In this document: positions 9,300 through 17,854 of the stretch, in pieces
How positions within the stretch are numbered: the stretch's first letter is position 1
Layout of the letters: the number at the start of each line of letters is the position of its first letter
Origin: Sulfurimonas sp.
GTDB taxonomy: Bacteria > Campylobacterota > Campylobacteria > Campylobacterales > Sulfurimonadaceae
Assembly (NCBI RefSeq): GCF_028714975.1
Contig: NZ_JAQTLH010000004.1
Location: forward strand, 62,001 to 126,000
Length of the DNA: 64,000 bases
Direction of reading: 5' to 3'
Translations under genes and position numbers: made by a program
The notes under the pieces: generated by a model
The model's input: only the letters and a program-made list of their open reading frames with translations
Told to the model about the DNA's origin: nothing
The model's database searches: none

Positions 9300-10463
9300 A
9301 TGAACTCTTTAAAACCAATAGCCGTAAATGTATCAATTCCTCTTTTTATATCTTTGGCATTTGGTTCTATGGTATTTTATGAAGCTAAAATACCAAAGAT
9401 TATATTTAGTTTGGTTCCATATCTTTTTTATGCTATCAGTGCACTCATCTTATGGGTATCGTGGCATTTTAATCGCAACAGATTTATATTTATAATTATT
9501 CCGCTTTTGTTGATACATATCGGATTTGAGTATTTGAATCCTAAAATGGCTACGGATCTCTTTCTTTATAGTTCTATGTTCTATCCGATTCATCTTCTTA
9601 TATTTTTATCCTTAAAAGAGCGGGGATTGTTCTCAATCTGGGGAATTTTAAAGATTGGTTTTTTCGTAGTTGAGTTAGCTGTTGTTTTATATTTTGTTAT
9701 TTATCCGAATGCGGATTTTATAGCTGTTTTAAAGATGAAACTCTTTGCACTCTCTTTTTATCCGCTTGAAGATTTATGTATGGCTATTGCTATTTTTGTA
9801 GTTTTCGTAATGAGTATATTGGTAATGTTTAATAAATATATATTATATAATAGCTCATTTTTAGTCATAGCGGTAACATTTTACATGGGGTTGTACTTTA
9901 TAAAAATCCCATTTGCATATAAGCTTTCGCTTTTGGCAATAGGCGTAATTATATTTATTTTACTTATTAGAGAATCTTACCGTCTGGCTTTTTATGATGA
10001 ACTTACGGCTTTGCCCGGAAGAAGAGCGTTAGTGGAAGATATGGCAAAATTAGGCATGAAATATTCGCTTGCAATGATAGATATAGACCATTTTAAAAAA
10101 TTTAACGATACATACGGGCATGATACGGGCGATGAGGTTTTAAAGATGGTAGCTTCAAAGTTGGCAGATGTCGGCGGAGGCGGGAAAGCTTATAGATACG
10201 GCGGAGAGGAGTTTGTACTGCTTTTCCCATCAAGAGAGGTTGATGAATCCTACACACATACGGATATGTTAAGAGATATTATCGAAAAGAGTCCGTTTAA
10301 GGTTAGAAATAAGCAGAGTTCTAAAACGATATATATAAATATCTCATCGGGAATCGTACAAAAAAGTTCTAAAGACAAAGACCCGTTTGCGGTAATGAAA
10401 AGAGCAGATGATGCTCTTTATAAAGCAAAAAAAGCCGGAAGAAACCAAGTAGTAAAAGCATAA
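9300..10463 (+). CDS. membrane-bound diguanylate cyclase (GGDEF)
   Basis: About 215 N-terminal residues form seven hydrophobic segments, a membrane sensor module I cannot name. A GGDEF domain follows, with LTALPGRRAL at its start, the metal-site segment MIDIDHFKKFNDTYGHDTGD and the catalytic motif RYGGEEF near residue 300. All active-site positions look intact, so c-di-GMP synthesis is likely. No RxxD inhibitory site is present at the expected position ahead of GGEEF (ADVGGGGKAYR). Located between phnA and dgt in the same direction with short gaps. Confidence 0.92.
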   Translation: MNSLKPIAVNVSIPLFISLAFGSMVFYEAKIPKIIFSLVPYLFYAISALILWVSWHFNRNRFIFIIIPLLLIHIGFEYLNPKMATDLFLYSSMFYPIHLLIFLSLKERGLFSIWGILKIGFFVVELAVVLYFVIYPNADFIAVLKMKLFALSFYPLEDLCMAIAIFVVFVMSILVMFNKYILYNSSFLVIAVTFYMGLYFIKIPFAYKLSLLAIGVIIFILLIRESYRLAFYDELTALPGRRALVEDMAKLGMKYSLAMIDIDHFKKFNDTYGHDTGDEVLKMVASKLADVGGGGKAYRYGGEEFVLLFPSREVDESYTHTDMLRDIIEKSPFKVRNKQSSKTIYINISSGIVQKSSKDKDPFAVMKRADDALYKAKKAGRNQVVKA

Positions 10464-10482
10464 AATAAAAGGCAGTATCGAT

Positions 10483-11556
10483 ATGAAAGCATATGAGAGA
10501 TTTCACAAAATAGATGATGATTTTAGAAACCCGTTTGCAAGAGATAGGGACAGAATTATTCACTCAAGCAGTTTTAGAAAACTCGAGTATAAAACGCAGG
10601 TTTTTTTAAATCAAGAGGGTGATTTTTTTCGTACACGCCTTACCCACTCTATAGAAGTTTCACAAATTGCCCGTTCTATAACTTCTCATTTGGGGTTGAA
10701 CGAATCATTGGCGGAGGCTATCGCACTGGCGCATGATTTGGGACATACGCCGTTTGGTCATATAGGCGGAGATGCGCTTGACGAGTGTCTGAAAAATGAC
10801 GGTTTTATAAACGGTTTTGAACACAACTTTCAAAGCTTTAGGGTCGTATCTTCATTAGAGAAGAGATATAAAGCTTTTGACGGACTTAACCTAACTTTTG
10901 CAACACTGGAGGGAATTCTTAAACATTCCTATCCTTATAAAAAGAGTTTTTTGCCGCCTTTAATCCATGAGCAGTTTAATTTGGATACCCATCCAAGCGT
11001 AGAAGCTATGATAGTAGATCGTGCAGACGAGATTGCCTATATGAGTCACGATATAGATGACGGGATAAACTCGGGACTTATAAGTTTTAGCGATTTAAGC
11101 GAGAGCGAACTTATACAAGAGATTTTACATAAAGTTCAAAGCGAGGGAATAGAACGAAGCGAAGATGAGATGTTTCGCTACCGTTTTAGTTCACACTTTA
11201 TCAACCATCTTATCTATTCGCTTATCCAATATTCAAAAGAGAGAATAACCATAGACAGAGATGAGCATAGTGTAGGGTTTGAACCGAAACTCGAAACAGA
11301 GATAAAAAAATTAAAAAAACTTCTATTTAATAAACTTTATCAACATAAAGATATTATGGTAAAGATGTTTGCAGGAAAACAGGCTATAAAAGGGCTTTAT
11401 AGCGGGCTTATGGAGGAGCCGAAAATGTTGCCTGAGTTCTATTTAAAACAGTTGGAGAGTAAAAAAAAGCATAGAGTTATTGCCGATTATATTGCCAGTA
11501 TGAGCGATAGACACGCTTTATCGTTTTATAATGAGATGTACGGGAAATTATATTAA
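10483..11556 (+). CDS. dgt: deoxyguanosinetriphosphate triphosphohydrolase-like protein
   Basis: An HD-superfamily dNTPase that removes tripolyphosphate from dNTPs. Conserved parts: RDRIIHSSSFRKLEYKTQVF, the first metal His in TRLTHSIEVS (H55), the HD pair in LAHDLGHTPFGH (H84, D85) and the later Asp in DRADEIAYMSHDIDDG. Length 357 fits the type 2 (Dgt-like) subfamily, whose members may act on several dNTPs. Together with nrdB and thyX it makes three dNTP-pool genes in about 7 kb. Confidence 0.92.
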   Translation: MKAYERFHKIDDDFRNPFARDRDRIIHSSSFRKLEYKTQVFLNQEGDFFRTRLTHSIEVSQIARSITSHLGLNESLAEAIALAHDLGHTPFGHIGGDALDECLKNDGFINGFEHNFQSFRVVSSLEKRYKAFDGLNLTFATLEGILKHSYPYKKSFLPPLIHEQFNLDTHPSVEAMIVDRADEIAYMSHDIDDGINSGLISFSDLSESELIQEILHKVQSEGIERSEDEMFRYRFSSHFINHLIYSLIQYSKERITIDRDEHSVGFEPKLETEIKKLKKLLFNKLYQHKDIMVKMFAGKQAIKGLYSGLMEEPKMLPEFYLKQLESKKKHRVIADYIASMSDRHALSFYNEMYGKLY

Positions 11557-11609
11557 AAAAGTTTTTTTGAAGTAGTTTTAAAGGATAAACACAGCCCGAA
11601 GGCTTATGT

Positions 11610-11822
11610 TTAGAGGCGTGATTCGTAGCGTCTCATCATATAAAGACGCTTAAGCATTTTCTTACGAGATGCAATTAAGAATTTCTTGCGTTTTTCAGTT
11701 TTCGTCTCATGGAAACGACGAGCGCGAACTTCTGTAACGATTAAGTTACGGTCAGTTTGCTTCTTGAAACGACGGTAAGATGCATCAAAATTGTCATCAC
11801 TGCGTAGTACTATACCAGGCAT
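11610..11822 (-). CDS. rpsU: 30S ribosomal protein S21
   Basis: The 70-residue, very basic protein starts [20 protein letters not shown] and carries the typical KKQTDRN and [15 protein letters not shown] segments of bS21. It contacts the 16S 3' end during initiation. A GGGTGATGTGAT stretch lies before ATG. It stands alone in - orientation, convergent with dgt. Confidence 0.97.
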   Translation of the reverse strand: MPGIVLRSDDNFDASYRRFKKQTDRNLIVTEVRARRFHETKTEKRKKFLIASRKKMLKRLYMMRRYESRL

Positions 11823-11942
11823 ATCACATCACCCACTTTCTGTAAAATTTGAACTCGAATTGTAGCATAAATATCTTCATTTAACATTTTATTGGATAAA
11901 TTTGTAAATTTCTTTTTAAAATTGATACAAATCAAGGCGCAT

Positions 11943-11981
11943 AAGTTTTAAATCGGATAAAATTCCTCCGATTTAAAACTT
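11943..11981. promoter_or_regulatory. long perfect inverted repeat between rpsU and a small peptide gene
   Basis: AAGTTTTAAATCGG (11943-11956) and CCGATTTAAAACTT (11968-11981) are perfect 14-base complements with an 11-base spacer that contains TAAAAT. The stem could be an operator across a -10 region for the + strand peptide at 12015, a 5'-leader hairpin, or a terminator. The spacing to the peptide start is 33 bases. Confidence 0.5.
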
Positions 11982-12014
11982 AGAGCGTAATGCGTTCTTA
12001 CCAAAGGAAACAAA

Positions 12015-12146
12015 ATGAAAAAAGTCATTTTAACGGTTGTATTAATGTTGGGTGTCCTCCAAGCAGATAGTATCGTACATTACGATACTCAAGATACAAA
12101 TGCTCCGGTTAGCAAGCCTAATCATCCAAGCACAGATATTTACTAA
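12015..12146 (+). CDS. 43-residue secreted peptide, unknown
   Basis: An ATG at 12015 opens a 43-codon frame preceded by AAAGGAAA at a proper distance. The first ~17 residues (MKKVILTVVLMLGVLQA) are a textbook signal peptide with an alanine cleavage site, leaving a mature peptide of about 26 residues rich in Asp, Pro, Asn, His and Thr. A strong hairpin terminator follows 26 bases after the stop, and a perfect palindrome precedes it, so it looks like a free-standing transcription unit. No homologue recognised. Confidence 0.65.
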   Translation: MKKVILTVVLMLGVLQADSIVHYDTQDTNAPVSKPNHPSTDIY

Positions 12147-12172
12147 TATCTAAAAATTTTATTTCTCCTTCT

Positions 12173-12202
12173 AAAACAGGTTCTCCCTTAATAACCTGTT
12201 TT
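12173..12202. terminator. hairpin terminator after the small peptide gene
   Basis: AAAACAGGTT (12173-12182) pairs perfectly with AACCTGTTTT (12193-12202) around a 10-base loop. The A-run and T-run at the two ends let it work in both directions. Confidence 0.7.
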
Positions 12203-12252
12203 AGTGACATATGCATAAATCTACTCCAAACTCTCTTTAACTAACTATTTTG

Positions 12253-12258
12253 TATAAT
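12253..12258 (+). promoter_or_regulatory. -10 box directly before dnaG (possible leaderless start)
   Basis: TATAAT ends seven bases before the dnaG ATG at 12265, the distance at which transcription normally starts. No ribosome site is visible between. This suggests a leaderless dnaG mRNA, or that the real promoter is further upstream. Confidence 0.4.
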
Positions 12259-12264
12259 AACTTT

Positions 12265-13917
12265 ATGATTACCCAAGATTCCATAGAAGCCTTAAAAGCG
12301 CGCCTTGATATTGTTGATGTTATAGGCTCTTATCTGGAACTTAGAAAGAGCGGTGCAAATTATAAAGCGCCATGCCCTTTTCACGGCGAAAAAACAGCTT
12401 CATTCGTAGTAAGTCCATCAAAGCAGATATATCACTGTTTTGGCTGCGGTGCAGGCGGCGATAGCATCAAGTTTGTTATGGAGTATGAAAAATTAAATTA
12501 TCCCGAGGCAATAGAAAAACTTGCTTCATCATATAACTTCTCACTTGCTTACAGTGATAGTAAAAACTCTAAACCCCGTTCTATGCTTATGGAAAAAGTA
12601 AACGAATGGTATCAATATCTGCTTACAAAAAATCCTGTTGCACTCTCTTACATCAAAGAGCGCGGTATTTATGAGAGCAGTGTCGAGAAGTTTGGCATAG
12701 GCTATGCGCCGGATTCCAATGCAACGATAAACTATATAAAATCTCAGCTTTTTAGTATGGGCGAAGCTCTAGAGATGGGTATTATAGGTTATGAAGGCGG
12801 AAAAAACTTTGCAAGATTTATAGAGCGCATAACATTTCCTATTCACTCTGCAAACGGAGCTATTGTCGGTTTTGGCGGTAGAACCATAACGGGACATCAG
12901 GCAAAATATGTAAATTCTCCAGAGACTCCGTACTTTAATAAATCTCGACTTCTTTATGCTTATCATCACGCAAAACAAACAATTCACAAAACAAAAGAGA
13001 TAGTTATAACAGAGGGTTATCTTGATGTTATTATGCTTCATCAAGCCGGTTTTACAAATGCCGTTGCTACTTTGGGAACAGCACTTACTCCCGAGCACTT
13101 ACCCGTCCTAAGAAAAGGCGAACCGAAAATCATTATGGCTTATGACGGAGATAAAGCCGGACGCTCTGCGGCACTAAAGGCTTCAAAACTTTTAAGCATT
13201 AGCGGATTTAGCGGCGGTGTCGTGATTTTTAAAGAAGGGCTTGACCCTGCGGATATGGTAAACAGCGGTGCGATAGAGGAACTCTCAACTATGTTTAGAA
13301 CTCCTCAGCCATTTATAGAGTTTGTTATAGATGAAATTTTATCGCTCTATAACCTCTCTGATCCAAAAGCCAAAGAGAGTTGTATGCAAGATGCAATCGG
13401 ATATCTAAAAACTCTCTCTCCTATGCTTCAAGACAGATATAAAACATATTTGGCTCAACGATTAGGAATAAATCCTTCATTTGTAAGGCTGGCTAACCAA
13501 ACTAACACTAACCAAAACAAATCGGTTATTGATAGCAGCCGTCATAGGGATATGTGGGAGCTTACTCTTGTTAAAACAGTTTTAGAATATCCGGAGTTTG
13601 TTAATCAGATATTGGATGTTTTAGACCCCTCACTTTTGCAGTTTCACTCATCCGAGTTTGCTTTAGCGCTTAGAGGAAAGTTTGATGAGCCTTCTCTTAT
13701 GGCAATATCGGTAGATGAGAAGATACTCTCGCTTAAAGATGAAGAGGCACTTAAAGCTGAACTTATTGCATTTTTAATAAAACATTATGAGAGAGAGTAT
13801 AAAAAAGTAAATTTACAAACAGATATCACTTTTGAACAAAAAGCTTTCTATATTCGTAAATTTAAAGGGAAAATTTCACGGCTTAAGCGTGGGGAACTCG
13901 TAGCCTTTAAGAGTTAG
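12265..13917 (+). CDS. dnaG: DNA primase
   Basis: DnaG makes RNA primers at the replication fork. The N-terminal zinc ribbon has C37, H40, C58 and C61 (CPFH and CFGC). The TOPRIM catalytic domain has the EGYLDVI motif near residue 250, AVATLGTALT, and the acidic DGDKAG motif. The ~140 residues after TOPRIM include a diverged DnaB-binding region. ATG 12265 (MITQDSIEAL) is preferred over TTG 12250 because it matches the usual start of the family. About 550 residues, a normal length. The 3' end overlaps the convergent repeat-rich gene by 11 bases. Confidence 0.96.
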   Translation: MITQDSIEALKARLDIVDVIGSYLELRKSGANYKAPCPFHGEKTASFVVSPSKQIYHCFGCGAGGDSIKFVMEYEKLNYPEAIEKLASSYNFSLAYSDSKNSKPRSMLMEKVNEWYQYLLTKNPVALSYIKERGIYESSVEKFGIGYAPDSNATINYIKSQLFSMGEALEMGIIGYEGGKNFARFIERITFPIHSANGAIVGFGGRTITGHQAKYVNSPETPYFNKSRLLYAYHHAKQTIHKTKEIVITEGYLDVIMLHQAGFTNAVATLGTALTPEHLPVLRKGEPKIIMAYDGDKAGRSAALKASKLLSISGFSGGVVIFKEGLDPADMVNSGAIEELSTMFRTPQPFIEFVIDEILSLYNLSDPKAKESCMQDAIGYLKTLSPMLQDRYKTYLAQRLGINPSFVRLANQTNTNQNKSVIDSSRHRDMWELTLVKTVLEYPEFVNQILDVLDPSLLQFHSSEFALALRGKFDEPSLMAISVDEKILSLKDEEALKAELIAFLIKHYEREYKKVNLQTDITFEQKAFYIRKFKGKISRLKRGELVAFKS

Positions 13918-14923
13918 GCTTAGAGTCCTCTTGAGGTTTACGCGCTTTTATAGGTATTTTTCTTCCGACGCTTTTGGGCGCTTCAAACTTATCTTTAGGT
14001 GTTCCGTCGTAACGATGATTTCTATCTCCGCTTTTACCTGAAAATTTTGCTTTTCCGCTTTCATCCTTACCTAGAAACTTATTTGGTTTTCTATCTTTTT
14101 GGTCGTCTCTTTTAGGCTTATCATATTTTGGTTTATCAAAAGGCTTGCGTTCAGAACTCTCGCCATCTCTTTTCGGTCTATCATATTTTGGTTTATCAAA
14201 AGGTCTGCGTTCAGAACTCTCGCCATCTCTTTTTGGTCTATCGTATTTAGGCTTGTCAAACGGTTTACGGTCAGAACTCTCGCCCTCTCTTTTAGGTCTG
14301 TCGTACTTTGGTTTGTCAAAAGATCTGCGTTCAGAACTTTCACCCTCTCTTTTAGGTCTGTCGTACTTTGGTTTGTCAAAAGATCTGCGTTCAGAACTCT
14401 CGCCGTCTCTTTTTGGTCTATCGTATTTAGGCTTGTCAAACGGTTTACGGTCAGAACTTTCACCCTCTCTTTTTGGTCTGTCAAAAGGTTTTTTTACTAT
14501 TTTCATTTTTTCTTGAGCTTCATATTCAAAACCGGCAACAATCTCTTGTTTGATAACTCTTCCAAGAAGCGTCTCTATCGGGTAGAGCTGTTTTTGTTCA
14601 TCAATATCCAAGAGTATTATCGCACCCTCGGTAGCTTTAGCCAATCTTGCCATATAAACAATAGCGGTAGATGGTAAATTGTAGCTAATAAGAAGTTCAC
14701 ATTTAAGTTCGGGCAATTTTATCAGCTCTTTGTCATTAAAAACTTTGACATTACTAGCAGTTATAGCCTCTTTTACAGACTCTATATCCTCTGCCACGGC
14801 GACAATAATATCCAGAGCGCTGTTTTGAGTTATCAATAAGTTAAGAAGTGATAGTTTTTTATCATTAGGACATGGATGAATACGGTGTTTATTGTGTTTT
14901 AGAGCTATGGGGTTGTCTGACAT
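13907..14923 (-). CDS. degenerate DEAD-box RecA2-like domain with basic tandem-repeat tail
   Basis: The first ~140 residues align by eye with the second (RecA2) domain of the adjacent RhlE: IHPCPNDKKLSLLNLLI matches its [16 protein letters not shown], and LLISYNLPSTAIVYM matches its [15 protein letters not shown]. Motif [12 protein letters not shown] in RhlE, has become ARLAKATEG, so the arginine fingers are gone. Residues ~150-270 are six perfect-length 20-residue repeats (RPKREGESSERRSFDKPKYD type), followed by a Lys-rich end. There is no RecA1 domain and therefore no Walker A. I infer an RNA-binding or helicase-partner protein, not an ATPase. Divergent from rhlE with a ~90-base shared promoter region. 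Confidence 0.75.
   Translation of the reverse strand: MSDNPIALKHNKHRIHPCPNDKKLSLLNLLITQNSALDIIVAVAEDIESVKEAITASNVKVFNDKELIKLPELKCELLISYNLPSTAIVYMARLAKATEGAIILLDIDEQKQLYPIETLLGRVIKQEIVAGFEYEAQEKMKIVKKPFDRPKREGESSDRKPFDKPKYDRPKRDGESSERRSFDKPKYDRPKREGESSERRSFDKPKYDRPKREGESSDRKPFDKPKYDRPKRDGESSERRPFDKPKYDRPKRDGESSERKPFDKPKYDKPKRDDQKDRKPNKFLGKDESGKAKFSGKSGDRNHRYDGTPKDKFEAPKSVGRKIPIKARKPQEDSKPNS
14120..14479. repeat. six tandem 60-bp coding repeats
   Basis: Six in-frame 60-base units encode the 20-residue repeats of the preceding protein, with a seventh partial unit below 14120. Units differ at a few positions (Glu/Asp in KREG or KRDG, and RKPF, RRSF or RRPF), so the array has undergone unit-level duplication. 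Both strands stay open in several frames through the array, which creates spurious ORFs. Confidence 0.9.
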
Positions 14924-15013
14924 AAGAAGTCCTAATAAATATATATTTGTAAATTATATCTCACATTACCATAAATTATGCTATTATGTATAAATATTAC
15001 AATCAGGATTATA

Positions 15014-16273
15014 ATGTCATTTACTACACTAGGTTTGTCAGCTCCTTTACTAAAAGCTATCGAAGATCAAGGCTATAGCGAGCCGACACCCATTCAAAAA
15101 CAGGCTATACCGGTAATACTTAGCAGAAGAGACATTTTAGCCGGTGCTCAAACGGGAACAGGCAAAACTGCGGGTTTTACTCTGCCGCTTCTTGAACTTT
15201 TAAGTAAAGCAAAATCTACAAAAACGAAACATTGTGTAAGAGCATTAATTTTGACACCGACTAGAGAGTTGGCTGCCCAAGTGGGTGAGAGTGTCGAGAC
15301 ATACGGAAAATATCTTCCATTTACTTCGGCGGTAATCTTCGGCGGAGTCAAAATCAATCCACAACTCACAAAGCTCCGCAGCGGAGTCGATATAGTTATC
15401 GCTACACCGGGGCGACTTTTAGATCATATTTCGCAAAAGAGTATAGATTTAGGAAGTGTTGAATTTCTTATACTTGATGAAGCGGATAGAATGTTGGATA
15501 TGGGTTTTATAAACGATATTAAAAAAATATTGGCAATTCTTCCAAAACAGAGACAAAATTTACTCTTCTCGGCTACTTACTCAGATGAGATTAAAAAACT
15601 CTCGGACAAATTGTTAAATTCTCCGGCTCTTATAGAAGTAGCACGCCGAAATACCGCTTCAGAAAGCGTAAAACAAGCGGTTTATCCGGTTGATAAAGAG
15701 CGCAAGCGGGAACTTTTGACATACCTTATAAATGAGGGCAAATGGAAACAGGTGCTTGTATTTACTAGAACAAAACATGGAGCAAACAAGCTTGCAGGTC
15801 AGCTTGAAAAAGATGGGATAACTTCAGCCGCCATTCATGGAAACAAGAGCCAAAATGCGAGAACAAAAGCTTTGGCGGATTTTAAAGATGGTGAAATCAG
15901 AGTTTTGGTTGCAACAGATATTGCAGCCAGAGGAATAGATATAGACCAACTTCCGCATGTTATAAACTATGAACTTCCAAATGTTCCTGAAGATTATGTT
16001 CACAGAATCGGGCGAACCGGTCGTGCGGGGCGTGAGGGCGAAGCGATATCTTTGGTTTGTATAGACGAACACGAGTACCTTGCAAATATAGAAAAATTAA
16101 TCAAAAATGATATTCCTAAAGTGTGGTTAAAAGATTTTAAACCGGATCCCTCTATAAAAGCAGAACCGATAAACCAAGGGGGTGGACGAGGTTCAAACTC
16201 AAGAAACAGACCTAGCAATAAAGCATCTCAAAATCAATCACAAAACTCTTCGGGCAGAAGAAGAAATAAGTAG
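15014..16273 (+). CDS. rhlE: DEAD-box RNA helicase, RhlE type
   Basis: All helicase motifs are present: Q motif around [12 protein letters not shown], Walker A AQTGTGKT (about residues 45-52), PTRELA, TPGR, DEAD (about 155), SAT, and [10 protein letters not shown] (about 330). A Gly/Asn/Ser/Gln-rich basic tail of ~40 residues follows. Start at ATG 15014 ([13 protein letters not shown]) is chosen because it carries an AGGA site and matches the family; an upstream in-frame ATG would add 12 odd residues. RhlE helicases act in RNA turnover and ribosome assembly at low temperature. Confidence 0.94.
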   Translation: MSFTTLGLSAPLLKAIEDQGYSEPTPIQKQAIPVILSRRDILAGAQTGTGKTAGFTLPLLELLSKAKSTKTKHCVRALILTPTRELAAQVGESVETYGKYLPFTSAVIFGGVKINPQLTKLRSGVDIVIATPGRLLDHISQKSIDLGSVEFLILDEADRMLDMGFINDIKKILAILPKQRQNLLFSATYSDEIKKLSDKLLNSPALIEVARRNTASESVKQAVYPVDKERKRELLTYLINEGKWKQVLVFTRTKHGANKLAGQLEKDGITSAAIHGNKSQNARTKALADFKDGEIRVLVATDIAARGIDIDQLPHVINYELPNVPEDYVHRIGRTGRAGREGEAISLVCIDEHEYLANIEKLIKNDIPKVWLKDFKPDPSIKAEPINQGGGRGSNSRNRPSNKASQNQSQNSSGRRRNK

Positions 16274-16324
16274 TGTATAATTCTATAAATTAAAATTTAT
16301 TTATTACACAAACAAGGGAAAAAG

Positions 16325-17305
16325 ATGAAAGCAATCGCGCTATTTAGCGGTGGGTTAGACTCAACTTTGGCGATGAAGCTTATAATAGACCAAGGCATAG
16401 AAGTTTTGGCGGTAAATATTAATACGGGCTTTGGAAGTACAAAAGATAGACTTGAGCATATGCAGAGTATGTGTGACCAAGTCGGGGCAGAGTTGAAAAT
16501 TATAGATATAGAGAGTGAGTTTTTACAAGATGTGCTTTTTGATCCAAAATATGGGTACGGTAAAAATTTCAACCCTTGTATTGATTGTCATGCAAAGATG
16601 TTTGCCGTGGCAAAAAGAGTTATGGAGTCGGAGGGCGCATCATTTTTGATAAGCGGTGAAGTTATGGGTCAACGACCTATGAGTCAAAATAAAGAGGCTC
16701 TTCAAACCGTTTTAAATGAGAGTAATTGTAATGGATTGCTTTTGCGTCCTCTCTCTGCAAAAATGTTAGCTCCTACGATAGCCGAAATAGAAGGCTGGGT
16801 AGATAGAGAAAAACTAGAAGGCATTACGGGAAGAAATCGAGACAGACAGCTTGAGTTGGTTAAAGAAATCGGTTTGGATAATTTTGAGAGTCCGGGCGGC
16901 GGATGTCTTTTGACTGATGAAAATTTTGCCAAAAAGATGTTTGACTTTATAAAATATGATACATTTGAAGTTAGAGATATTAAGCTTATGAAATTCGGTC
17001 GCCATCTTCGCCTAAGAGAGGGTGCGAAACTGGTAATCGGAAGAAATCAAGATGAGAATGTTCATCTGCAAAATATAGAAAATGACAAATATTATCATAT
17101 TAAAACGCTCGGTCTGCCGGGTCCGCACTCAATGTTAAGCAAGAGTGCAACACAAGCAGATAAAGAGTTGGCGGCAAAGATAATTTTGACATACTGCAAA
17201 ACAAAAGAAGGTACGGATTATACTCTGTCGTATGACAAAAAAGAGGAAATTCAAGCAACACCGTTTGCTTCAAGAGACGAGATAAAACCATATACCGTAA
17301 TGTAA
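16325..17305 (+). CDS. PP-loop ATPase with NFACT-R-like domain, tRNA thiolation-like
   Basis: The N-terminus has the PP-loop SGGLDST (residues 8-14), used by tRNA thiolases of the ThiI/MnmA group to adenylate the base, and a CIDCH motif around residue 80. The C-terminal ~120 residues, with KFGRHLRLREGAKLVIGRN and LGLPGPHSML, resemble the NFACT-R RNA-binding domain that I recall being fused to ThiI-like enzymes. There is no THUMP domain. I infer a tRNA sulfurtransferase; the modified base cannot be told. Ribosome site AAGGGAAAAAG precedes the ATG. Confidence 0.72.
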   Translation: MKAIALFSGGLDSTLAMKLIIDQGIEVLAVNINTGFGSTKDRLEHMQSMCDQVGAELKIIDIESEFLQDVLFDPKYGYGKNFNPCIDCHAKMFAVAKRVMESEGASFLISGEVMGQRPMSQNKEALQTVLNESNCNGLLLRPLSAKMLAPTIAEIEGWVDREKLEGITGRNRDRQLELVKEIGLDNFESPGGGCLLTDENFAKKMFDFIKYDTFEVRDIKLMKFGRHLRLREGAKLVIGRNQDENVHLQNIENDKYYHIKTLGLPGPHSMLSKSATQADKELAAKIILTYCKTKEGTDYTLSYDKKEEIQATPFASRDEIKPYTVM

Positions 17306-17349
17306 AATTTTAGGTATACTTTAGTTAAATTTTAAAAGTGAGGTGAGAG

Positions 17350-17766
17350 ATGGCAGGCGTGCGTTTTACATTTGATAATTTTAAACAACTTCTTGATTTG
17401 ACTATAGGTTTGGCAGAGAGGCTGGATGAGAATCGTGCAGAGAGTTTTACTCTATTGTATTGTGATTTTTCAAAAGTTGAACAATCGGTTATAGAGAGTT
17501 CGCTTGAACAAATTTTGAGAAATTCGGATGCTATCGTAAGTAGTAATTCGGATTACTTTTTTATACTTCCGTATACTGATAAATACGGAGCCGGTATTGT
17601 TAAAAAAATGTTTAGCGAATTTTTCAGTGCAGATTTAAAATCATGCGTCGTAAGTTATCCTGTAGATGGAGAAACGTCTAAAGTATTAATCGAAGAGTTA
17701 ATGAATATCGCCGACACAAAATATAAAAATAATTTGAGATGCTTAAGTAATTTTAATCCTTACTAG
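17350..17766 (+). CDS. stand-alone degenerate GGDEF-like domain protein
   Basis: A 138-residue protein whose whole length follows the GGDEF fold pattern: FTLLYCDFSKVEQ for the metal strand, then LEQILRNSDAIV, then SNSDYFFILPYTDKYGAG where RYGGDEFAVLLP is usual, then SCVVSYPVDGET and a final NIADTKYKNN. Both glycines and the catalytic Glu of GGDEF are replaced (SNSDYF), so it cannot make c-di-GMP. It may bind a partner protein or ligand. It lies ~90 bases upstream of fliK, ahead of the sigma-54 promoter, and so is separately transcribed. Confidence 0.65.
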   Translation: MAGVRFTFDNFKQLLDLTIGLAERLDENRAESFTLLYCDFSKVEQSVIESSLEQILRNSDAIVSSNSDYFFILPYTDKYGAGIVKKMFSEFFSADLKSCVVSYPVDGETSKVLIEELMNIADTKYKNNLRCLSNFNPY

Positions 17767-17797
17767 TTTTTTTGTTTAACGACATATCTTTAATGTT

Positions 17798-17811
17798 GGA
17801 ATAATTTATGC
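17798..17811 (+). promoter_or_regulatory. sigma-54 promoter for fliK-flgD-flgE paralogue
   Basis: The stretch TTGGAATAATTTATGCTT has GG at 17798-17799 and GC at 17810-17811, exactly ten bases apart as required for -24/-12 recognition. GGAA-N-TGCT is the form found in Campylobacter and Helicobacter hook genes. Predicted start is about 17823, 32 bases before the fliK ATG. Confidence 0.8.
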
Positions 17812-17854
17812 TTCAACTCCTAAAATCTTTGTAAAAAGGTAAAAGGAGCGGGTA

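Noticed and set aside
14071-14677. Long ORFs on both strands across the 60-bp repeats
   Set aside because: They are frame shadows: the 60-base unit is a multiple of three without stops in several frames. Only the - strand frame from 14923 has a conserved N-terminal domain.
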